8,944 nucleotides of DNA from NCBI GenBank assembly GCA_001794935.1, contig MGLY01000010.1, positions 1 to 8,944 on the forward strand, given 5' to 3'. Source of the DNA: Chlamydiae bacterium RIFCSPHIGHO2_12_FULL_49_9 (GTDB lineage: Bacteria; Chlamydiota; Chlamydiia; Chlamydiales; SM23-39). Below the pieces are notes generated by a model. It saw only the letters and a list, made by a program, of their open reading frames with translations. It searched no databases and was not told the DNA's origin. The position numbers were made by a program, and so were the translations under genes. Each line of letters opens with the position of its first letter. The stretch's first letter is position 1. Positions 1-5,494 of the stretch are shown here, piece after piece.

Positions 1-2
1 CT

Positions 3-476
3 CTCATTTTAGCGCCCTACTGTCTTCAAAAATATCGATGGAGACAAGCCGCTCTCATCACGCCCGTCCTCATGGTTTTGGTCACCCTCGGCTTTTTCAC
101 CGGCATCTACTTGGGCAAGCTCGGCTGGTTTCCCGTCTCTTTCTCCATTCTTTTGGGAAGTCTTCACTTCTGCATTGGCAGATCGATGAAATACACCCTC
201 TTTGACGCGACAAAAGAGCTCGCCTTTATTCCGCTGACGCAAGAAGCTCAGGTAAAGGGAAAACTCATCATCGACGGGATCGGATCGAGGATGGGGCGCG
301 GCGCCTCTTCTCTCCTCAGCATCGCTCTTTTCACTCTCATCGGCGGTCCTGCAGAGAGCGCCCTTTTTGCAGGCATTCTCGCAGTCTCATTTGCTTTGAT
401 CTCTATTCCGCTTGCAAACGCCATCGGCACTGAATTTGAAAAAATCAGCGCCGACGGACAAGAAATTGCTTCTTGA
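3..476 (+). CDS. TLC-family ATP/ADP (nucleotide) translocase, C-terminal part (5' end outside window)
   Basis: This is the last 157 residues of an integral inner-membrane nucleotide transporter of the TLC/NTT family (PF03219), which exchanges host ATP for ADP or imports other nucleotides in intracellular bacteria. The frame is open back to the window edge, so the gene starts upstream; the first internal ATG (position 72) is not the start. The diagnostic block is LFDATKELAFIPL followed by VKGK and DGIGSRMGRG, which corresponds to the conserved segment containing 'FD-TKEMAYIPLD' and 'VKGKAAIDVV-SR-GKS' in chlamydial and rickettsial translocases. Hydrophobic stretches before this block and two after it are the last membrane helices; the tail (EKISADGQEIAS) is short and polar. 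Chlamydiae often encode several paralogs with different substrates (ATP/ADP, all NTPs, NAD), and the fragment does not say which one this is. The family call is firm; substrate is unknown. Confidence 0.9.
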   Translation, partial: LILAPYCLQKYRWRQAALITPVLMVLVTLGFFTGIYLGKLGWFPVSFSILLGSLHFCIGRSMKYTLFDATKELAFIPLTQEAQVKGKLIIDGIGSRMGRGASSLLSIALFTLIGGPAESALFAGILAVSFALISIPLANAIGTEFEKISADGQEIAS

Positions 477-510
477 GCACATTCCCGCTATTGTGCAAAA
501 ATAGGCTTGT

Positions 511-1356
511 ATGATGATCGCCCTTTTTCCCAACGAAAAGAAGAAAGACTCTTTTCGAGTAGCTAGCGAAATCTGTAAATTCCTCCAAAAAGAAGGTGTT
601 ACTGTTTTAGCTGAAGATGAAAAAGCGGAAAAGATCGGAGCCCTTCCCCTCTCGAAGGCCGATTCGAAAAAAATCGACTTTCTCATCTCGATGGGAGGAG
701 ATGGCACCATGCTCCGGCTCTGCCATCAATACAGCCATCTCAACGCCGCTATGCTCGGAGTCAATCTCGGCCACCTCGGCTTTATGGCAGACATCCCCGC
801 ATCCGACATCTTTCCAAGCCTGACCGATCTATTCAAAGGGGCCTATACAATTGAAAAGAGGATCGTTCTGGAAACAGACACCGAAGGCCAAGATCCCCTC
901 TATGCCGTCAACGAAATCGTGATCCATAGGGGTTCTAACTACAGCCTCATTGAGCTTGCGATCCACTTGGATGGCATCTACGTCAACACGTTTCTTGCCG
1001 ACGGGATCATCATCTCAACTCCCAACGGCTCTACCGCCTACTCGCTGGCCGCCGGCGGTCCAATCATCAGTCCCGCCCTCGACGCCCTCGTCATCACGCC
1101 CATTTGTCCCCACACGATCTCCAACCGTCCGATCGCCCTCACTTCCGATCATAAGATCGAAATCCAATACGTAAGCCACTACGACCCAATTGATGTGAGA
1201 GCCGACGGACTCAACGCCTTCTCCCTCAAATCCCAGGGCAAGCTAGTCGTCAAAAAATCGGAAAAGGTCTTTAAGCTCGTGAACCTGCATCGGCATGAGT
1301 ACTTCACAACGCTCAGGACGAAGCTGGGTTGGTCGGGCAAGCTCCAGGCGCGCTAG
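511..1356 (+). CDS. nadK: NAD kinase
   Basis: Cytoplasmic NAD kinase (PF01513), which phosphorylates NAD at the 2' position of its adenosine ribose to give NADP. All hallmarks are present in 281 residues, close to the usual bacterial length: GGDGT at residues 62-66 (D64 would be the catalytic aspartate), NLGHLGF at 85-91, NEIVIHR at 134-140, and the long substrate-binding stretch at 164-184 that includes STPNGSTAYSLAAGGP. ITPICPHTISNRP (195-207) and VRADG (229-233) complete the C-terminal beta-sandwich domain. There are two possible starts, ATG 511 or ATG 514; a weak AGG lies at 503-505. The gene follows the nucleotide transporter by only 34 bases in the same direction and could share its transcript. 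Its last 44 bases overlap, tail to tail, the 3' end of an unknown gene on the minus strand, but the NAD kinase itself looks complete at its C terminus (KLGWSGKLQ). Confidence 0.97.
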   Translation: MMIALFPNEKKKDSFRVASEICKFLQKEGVTVLAEDEKAEKIGALPLSKADSKKIDFLISMGGDGTMLRLCHQYSHLNAAMLGVNLGHLGFMADIPASDIFPSLTDLFKGAYTIEKRIVLETDTEGQDPLYAVNEIVIHRGSNYSLIELAIHLDGIYVNTFLADGIIISTPNGSTAYSLAAGGPIISPALDALVITPICPHTISNRPIALTSDHKIEIQYVSHYDPIDVRADGLNAFSLKSQGKLVVKKSEKVFKLVNLHRHEYFTTLRTKLGWSGKLQAR

Positions 1357-2554
1357 CGATCAGATAGTCGATCTCTGCAAAACGCTCGCAAGGCCACTTC
1401 TCCTCAACTGCTTGCTTGTACAGAAGCTTAAACTGTTGAATAAACGTGCCCTTCTTCTTAGGCGGATGCCAAGATAAAAACCAACGAAACAACCCGACTG
1501 TCTCGCCGATTGTATGAGATTTTTCTTCTCTCATGAGTCGCCGTAAAAGACGACTCTTTAAGCGGATCAGCAAATCGGCTCTCAATTTTTCGAAAGGGAT
1601 ACCGCATTCAGAGGCTAGCCTCAAAATCCTGCACTCAGCCATTTGTTCAATGAGAAGGCAGGCCGCATCCGCTTTTCTTAATTCATCGAGCTGCCGGGCC
1701 ACTCCTCTTGCATAGCACTCCCAGAAAATATCGCGCCTCCAGCAACAGCAAAAAAAGGAATAAGCTTTTTCGCTATGAAGCGCGCCGATCCAATCTGAAG
1801 GGGGAGATTTCTCGCCTTTCTGAAGAAGCTCCCCCACCTTGAAAACCAACCAATTTTGAACGGGCAAATGATCGACATGAGAAAGAGCTCGGAGAAACCT
1901 CCCTCCTTTTGAAATGGCGTGACGCAAAATCTGATCTCCCACCTTCACGACTTTTCCATCCCAATAGTAAAGCTCAAAGAAAGTTCGAATTGCCCCCCAT
2001 GCTTTCATTTCGCTTTCCCACTCCTCGATTTCCATCGCAAGGAGAGCCTTGACCATTTTAGATAACACCCGAACCCAATCAGGCTGACAAGCCCCCAAAT
2101 TGATGGGCCCAACAAGAAAAGAAACAAATTCCTTTCGCTGCTCTTTGGTAGTTAAAGTTTTGAGAATCTCTTTTCCCGAAAGATCTTTCAAACGATTTAA
2201 ACACTCTCCCTCTCGAGGATTTTGTTGCCCCCTGATATTCGAGCCAAAATTTTTCATGAGGAGACCTATCATTTTGGGAGCTGTCTCATAATCTTCCAAA
2301 CACCGATTCAAAAATCTCAAAGAGCCAGAATCGTGAAATTTGTAGCGCTCAAAAGGCATTCGCTGAAGATCTCCTACACAAGAGATCTGTCTTCTGCTCA
2401 AAAAAAAGATGTACGCATCAGGGGCAAAGGGCATTTGAGGAAAGCTCAAAGCTGAGCGAGCGATTTTTTCGCACCGGAATCTTTCTTTTGGCGGATTTTC
2501 TATGCTGCTTTTGAAAGGAAAAAGCCCGGGAACTTGAGCCGGATCTATACTCAT
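1313..2554 (-). CDS. Unknown protein, distal member of a tandem paralog pair (C terminus truncated)
   Basis: I do not recognise this 413-residue protein. It is a paralog of the gene immediately upstream: both begin MS(I/V)DPA and share PFAPDA (residues 42-47), NFG-NI (102-107), KDL(S/T)GK (123-128), MEI-EWES (174-181), GGRFL-ALS (217-225), DWIGALHS (254-261), DIFWE/NIFWE (275-279) and LFRWFLSW (355-362). It is predicted soluble: no signal peptide, no clear membrane helix, no nucleotide-binding motif. It is cysteine-rich (14 Cys, including CCC at 269-271). The start at 2554 is chosen over an in-frame ATG 30 bases upstream because it matches the sister's N terminus, forms an ATGA overlap with the sister's stop, and has AAGGAGAGG at 2563-2571. 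Similarity to the sister ends around residue 400; the last 13 residues are encoded opposite the 3' end of the NAD kinase gene and have no counterpart, while about 37 sister residues are missing. It may be functional or the beginning of decay. Confidence 0.8.
   Translation of the reverse strand: MSIDPAQVPGLFPFKSSIENPPKERFRCEKIARSALSFPQMPFAPDAYIFFLSRRQISCVGDLQRMPFERYKFHDSGSLRFLNRCLEDYETAPKMIGLLMKNFGSNIRGQQNPREGECLNRLKDLSGKEILKTLTTKEQRKEFVSFLVGPINLGACQPDWVRVLSKMVKALLAMEIEEWESEMKAWGAIRTFFELYYWDGKVVKVGDQILRHAISKGGRFLRALSHVDHLPVQNWLVFKVGELLQKGEKSPPSDWIGALHSEKAYSFFCCCWRRDIFWECYARGVARQLDELRKADAACLLIEQMAECRILRLASECGIPFEKLRADLLIRLKSRLLRRLMREEKSHTIGETVGLFRWFLSWHPPKKKGTFIQQFKLLYKQAVEEKWPCERFAEIDYLIASAPGACPTNPASS
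1473..1491. repeat. 19-bp direct repeat, copy 1 (in distal paralog)
   Basis: GATAAAAACCAACGAAACA occurs here and, identically and in the same orientation, at 2783-2801, 1310 bases away. On the minus strand it encodes the LFRWFLS block of the paralog pair, so it is a remnant of gene duplication or of strong constraint, not a mobile-element repeat. Confidence 0.85.
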
Positions 2555-3885
2555 ACTGCGGACCTCTCCTTCCACTTTCCCCAATCTTTAAGGGTCACTT
2601 TTAAGTAAAATCCCCCCTTCTCAAATACGCTCGGTTTAAAGGAAGGATAATCCCATTCTTTGAGACAAAAAAAGAAGGCGATATCTGAAAAGTGATCAGA
2701 AAACCAGATCTTATCAATTGCCTGTTTGCGGCACTTGATAAATTCTTCGGCAAATAAACTGTTTTCTTCACGTGGACACCATGATAAAAACCAACGAAAC
2801 AGCAAAATAGTTTCGACAATTTCTTCTTTATCTTCTATTTCATTCCATTTTATTTTCAATCGACTTAAAAGCGATTTTTTTAAGGGGCACAATAAATCGA
2901 TTCTCATTTTCGCAAACGGGAGGCCAGCTTTATGGCCGAGGACTAAAATCTTCCGTTTGGCTTTTTTTTCAATCAACTCTTCAACAGCAAGTTTTTTTTC
3001 TGAGTCATCCATCCGCGCAATGACTTCTTCTGCATAACCCTCCCAAAAAATATTTTCTTTGCACCACAGGCAAAAAAGGGAGTAGGCTTGCTTGCTATGC
3101 AGCGCGCCGATCCAGTCTAAGGGAGGAGGCAGAACTTTCTGTCGAAGAGATTCCGCCACTTTGAAGGCCATCTGATTTTGGATCGATGGATGGCGGATCT
3201 TGGAAAGGGCTTGAAGAAACCGCCCCCCGTTTGAAAGGGCGTGATTTAAAACCTTTTCGGAAACGCTTTCAACCTCTCGCCCAATGGAATAGTCAAGATC
3301 AAAAAAAGCGCTCACCTCTCCCCACGCGCTGATTTGGCTTTCCCATTCTCCAATCTCCATTTCAAGGAAAGCATCGACCATTTCAGATAAAGCCGAAACC
3401 CGATTCGGTTGCCGAATCCTCACTCCGGTAGAGCCAAGAATAAAAGAAATAAATCGCTCTCGTTTAGGCGTCGTGTCTAGGAGTTCTAAAATTCTTTTTC
3501 CCGTTAAATCTTTCACCCCATCAAAAAATTCATCGCTCTGCTCTTCTTCCAAGCGATCTTTTTGATGTTTAATATTCATCCCAAAATTATTCATGAAGAG
3601 TTGAGTCATTTCATGATCGTTCTGATAACGCTTTAGACACTCATTGAGAACATCTACCGATGAAAAATGGCGAAATCTGCAGCGCGCAAAAGGCTTTTCC
3701 CGAAGACTTTTTTTGAAGCAATCTACTTTTCCTCTATTCGCTAAAAAAATGAAGGCATCGGGAGCAAAGGGAAGATTTGGATTCGATAAAGCCGCGCTGG
3801 CAATCCCTTTGCATGCATCTGGGGTTGCCGCAATATAACTTCTAAAGATGGAGGATCTCAGAATCGAAGCAGGATCTACACTCAT
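2551..3885 (-). CDS. Unknown protein, proximal member of a tandem paralog pair
   Basis: I do not recognise this 444-residue protein. It appears to be the intact version of the family. No signal peptide, transmembrane helix, Walker motif or known catalytic signature is visible; the sequence looks largely alpha-helical and soluble. Blocks shared with the downstream paralog include PFAPDA (39-44), NFGMNI (100-105), KDLTGK (125-130), MEIGEWES (176-183), GGRFLQALS (220-228), DWIGALHS (257-264), NIFWE (278-282) and LFRWFLSW (362-369). Four cysteines (C25, C56, C83, C272) align with cysteines of the paralog. The C-terminal 37 residues, with FEKGGFYLKV and KDWGKWKE, are unique to this copy. The start has an AGGGGGTG ribosome-binding site ending two bases before ATG, and the same MS-DPA N terminus as the paralog. 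It lies 48 AT-rich bases downstream of holB and overlaps the next gene by ATGA, so the two are probably translationally coupled. A lineage-specific function, possibly a host-interaction one, is only a guess. Confidence 0.85.
   Translation of the reverse strand: MSVDPASILRSSIFRSYIAATPDACKGIASAALSNPNLPFAPDAFIFLANRGKVDCFKKSLREKPFARCRFRHFSSVDVLNECLKRYQNDHEMTQLFMNNFGMNIKHQKDRLEEEQSDEFFDGVKDLTGKRILELLDTTPKRERFISFILGSTGVRIRQPNRVSALSEMVDAFLEMEIGEWESQISAWGEVSAFFDLDYSIGREVESVSEKVLNHALSNGGRFLQALSKIRHPSIQNQMAFKVAESLRQKVLPPPLDWIGALHSKQAYSLFCLWCKENIFWEGYAEEVIARMDDSEKKLAVEELIEKKAKRKILVLGHKAGLPFAKMRIDLLCPLKKSLLSRLKIKWNEIEDKEEIVETILLFRWFLSWCPREENSLFAEEFIKCRKQAIDKIWFSDHFSDIAFFFCLKEWDYPSFKPSVFEKGGFYLKVTLKDWGKWKERSAV
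2563..2571 (-). promoter_or_regulatory. Ribosome-binding site deciding the start of the distal paralog
   Basis: The minus strand reads AAGGAGAGG here, with 8 bases to the ATG at 2554. It lies inside the last codons of the upstream paralog and supports re-initiation at the ATGA overlap rather than initiation at the in-frame ATG at 2584. Confidence 0.6.
2783..2801. repeat. 19-bp direct repeat, copy 2 (in proximal paralog)
   Basis: Second copy of the 19-base direct repeat at 1473-1491, encoding the same LFRWFLS block in the upstream paralog. A second conserved pair, 1772-1792 and 3094-3114, matches at 20 of 21 bases and encodes most of the DWIGALHS block. Confidence 0.85.
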
Positions 3886-3933
3886 AGCACCCCCTGAAAT
3901 TTGGGGATTAGTTTATTTTTTTTAAAGATTTTA
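3886..3933 (-). promoter_or_regulatory. AT-rich gap between holB and the unknown pair; RBS hairpin and possible promoter
   Basis: This 48-base gap is the longest untranslated stretch in the window. Next to the start codon it has an AGGGGGTG ribosome-binding site (about 3888-3895 on the minus strand). A CCCC run at 3903-3906 can pair with the GGGGG at 3890-3894, placing the ribosome-binding site in a short GC stem with an 8-base loop. The rest (3907-3933) is almost entirely A and T on the minus strand and could hold a weak promoter, for example a TAAACT-like -10, but no convincing -35/-10 pair is visible. There is no hairpin followed by a T-run on the minus strand, so I see no terminator after holB. 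Confidence 0.3.
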
Positions 3934-4881
3934 TTAAACAAAAAGTTTAAAAAAGAGGCGCTGGAGACAGATGGAGAGCTTCATATTGCGAAGAAGAGCC
4001 GACTTCACTTCGTCGATTGTCTTTTCAACAAGGGCCATTGAAGGGAGCTGATACTCGCATGGGAGCTCATCGGGGAAAAAGAGGAACTCTTTTTTTTCAG
4101 GACAGAGTTTTCTTAGGGTTTGATCTCGCATCCACATCAAAATATCTCCAAAGAGGCGAGCTGCCCTTTTGGAAGAGGCCACAGGGTCTTCTTCCCTATC
4201 GGAAATAATGAGCTTTTCAAGTTTTTCCAAATCGGAGGAGAGATTGAGAAACGAAGGGTTCGATCTCAAAAGAGAAAAGAGGATTTTTCTTTGCTCCTGA
4301 AACTCGGGGTGAAGCGCCTCTTCAAACGCTCTCCCCGCAGACCCGTTGGAGAGTTTCGCTAACCGGGCAGGGTGCCCTTTGGAATCGAGAAGCTCTGCGA
4401 TCTCTTTTTCTCTCAAGGGCTGAAAAGAGAGCACGGTGCAGCGAGAGAGGATTGTCGGCAAGATCTCTTTAGGCTGGGAAGTCAAAAGGATGAACGCAAC
4501 GCCATCTAAAGGCTCTTCGAGCGTTTTTAAAAGGGCGTTTGCAGAAGCCAGCTGCATCCTCTCTGCGTCCTCCAGGACGAACACTTTACAGGACGACTCA
4601 AAAGGGGCCACATGCCCCTCGTCAATCATCGAGCGGATCTTTTCAATCGGATAGACCCCGCTTTTTCCCTCGGGGTGAAGGACGTGGAAATCGGGGTGGT
4701 TATTTTGTTCGATGCGAGAGAGAGGCGCTTTGAGAAGATGAGCTGCAAGAGCATTTGCAAAAAGGCGCTTTCCTACCCCATCGGGTCCGGAAAAGAGGAG
4801 CGTTGAGCCGAGGCGGTTTTCCAGGCAGGCTTTTGTGAGATAGGCTTTGATCTGCTCGTTGCCTAAGATCTGATCAAACAT
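3934..4881 (-). CDS. holB: DNA polymerase III delta' subunit (clamp loader)
   Basis: The delta' subunit of the replicative clamp loader, which with delta and the DnaX (tau/gamma) subunits loads the sliding clamp onto primed DNA. At 315 residues it has family-typical length. It opens with FDQILGNEQIK, then a P-loop-like GPDGVGKR (32-39), a degenerate Walker B around VFVLEDAERM (100-109), the signature NALLKTLEEP (115-124), LTSQP (133-137) and the SRC motif (146-148) that in clamp loaders supplies the arginine finger. The less conserved C-terminal collar domain follows. Two oddities: residue 39 after the P-loop lysine is Arg instead of Thr/Ser, and the four-cysteine zinc module usually found between the P-loop and 'HPD' is replaced by a short cysteine-free loop (51-64). 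The ATG overlaps the tmk stop by 8 bases, implying translational coupling, and the order after tmk matches Chlamydia. DnaX is excluded by the short length and the missing zinc module. Confidence 0.93.
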   Translation of the reverse strand: MFDQILGNEQIKAYLTKACLENRLGSTLLFSGPDGVGKRLFANALAAHLLKAPLSRIEQNNHPDFHVLHPEGKSGVYPIEKIRSMIDEGHVAPFESSCKVFVLEDAERMQLASANALLKTLEEPLDGVAFILLTSQPKEILPTILSRCTVLSFQPLREKEIAELLDSKGHPARLAKLSNGSAGRAFEEALHPEFQEQRKILFSLLRSNPSFLNLSSDLEKLEKLIISDREEDPVASSKRAARLFGDILMWMRDQTLRKLCPEKKEFLFFPDELPCEYQLPSMALVEKTIDEVKSALLRNMKLSICLQRLFFKLFV

Positions 4882-5494
4882 GAGAAGCGTCGATGATTTT
4901 CATCGCCTCCTCAAAAACCCTCTCAGGGGACATTGCGGCATCCAGTAGGTGAAATCTCTTCGGATGTTTTTTATGAATGCGAAGATAGGCCTCGCGGATT
5001 TTTTTGTGAAAGGCAATCGCCTCCGATTCCATCCGATCCTGCCCACCTCGATCTCTTTTTGCCCTGGCAAGCCCCATCTCAGGATCGATATCGAGATACA
5101 AAGTGAGAGCGGGCTCAATCCCTCCCGACATGAATCGGCATACCTTTTCCACCTCATCCATTCCAAGTCCGCGAGCCATTCCCTGATAGGCAATCGAAGA
5201 ATCGTTAAATCGATCGCAGAGGACAATGGCCCCTTTTTCAAGGGCGGGTTTGATGATTTCAGAGAGGTGCTGGGCGCGAGAGGCTAGGAAGAGAGAAAGT
5301 TCGGCATAAGGAGAAAGGGGCTCTCCTTCGCGGCGTTCGAGAAGGATCTTGCGGATCTCTTCTCCCACGCGCGTGCCGCCCGGCTCTCTTGTCCTGAGAA
5401 CCGAGCGATTTTGGCCCGAAAGGCGGAAAGCGATCTTTTCGATCAGGGTCGTTTTACCGGCCCCCTCCCCCCCTTCAAAAGTGATGAAGGTCAT
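4874..5494 (-). CDS. tmk: Thymidylate kinase
   Basis: Cytoplasmic dTMP kinase (PF02223), which phosphorylates dTMP to dTDP with ATP, an essential step toward dTTP for replication. The 206 residues are of normal length. Visible motifs: P-loop FEGGEGAGKTT (6-16), TREPGG (35-40) contacting the substrate, the DRF motif at 94-96 continuing to SSIAYQG (99-105), and a LID region at 144-158 rich in arginines (RAKRDRGGQDR). A P-loop lacking a basic residue combined with arginines in the LID corresponds to the E. coli-type (type II) enzyme. The start codon overlaps the gyrA stop (ATGA at 5491-5494), and the 3' end overlaps holB by 8 bases, so it is embedded in the replication operon with translational coupling on both sides. 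Nothing is missing or unusual in the protein. Confidence 0.97.
   Translation of the reverse strand: MTFITFEGGEGAGKTTLIEKIAFRLSGQNRSVLRTREPGGTRVGEEIRKILLERREGEPLSPYAELSLFLASRAQHLSEIIKPALEKGAIVLCDRFNDSSIAYQGMARGLGMDEVEKVCRFMSGGIEPALTLYLDIDPEMGLARAKRDRGGQDRMESEAIAFHKKIREAYLRIHKKHPKRFHLLDAAMSPERVFEEAMKIIDASHV

Noticed and set aside
477..496. Short inverted repeat GCACA...TGTGC right after the transporter stop, as a terminator
   Set aside because: The stem is only 5 pairs with a 10-base loop and is followed by A residues, not T, on the plus strand; more likely chance.
387..710. 107-codon minus-strand frame across the transporter end and NAD kinase start
   Set aside because: It lies antisense to two well-supported genes and has no recognisable motif.
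2555..2584. Ten-residue N-terminal extension of the distal unknown protein (ATG at 2584)
   Set aside because: The extension has no match in the sister protein. The inner ATG has a good ribosome-binding site, sits in an ATGA overlap, and starts with the same MS-DPA sequence.
2726..3037. 103-codon plus-strand frame opposite the proximal unknown gene
   Set aside because: The minus-strand frame is much longer and has a homologous neighbour aligned in the same frame, so this is a shadow.
3888..3934. Plus-strand GC hairpin (CCCC...GGGG) followed by a T-rich stretch, as an intrinsic terminator
   Set aside because: No plus-strand gene lies upstream to need it, the stem is only 4 pairs, and the T-run is 10 bases or so away from it.
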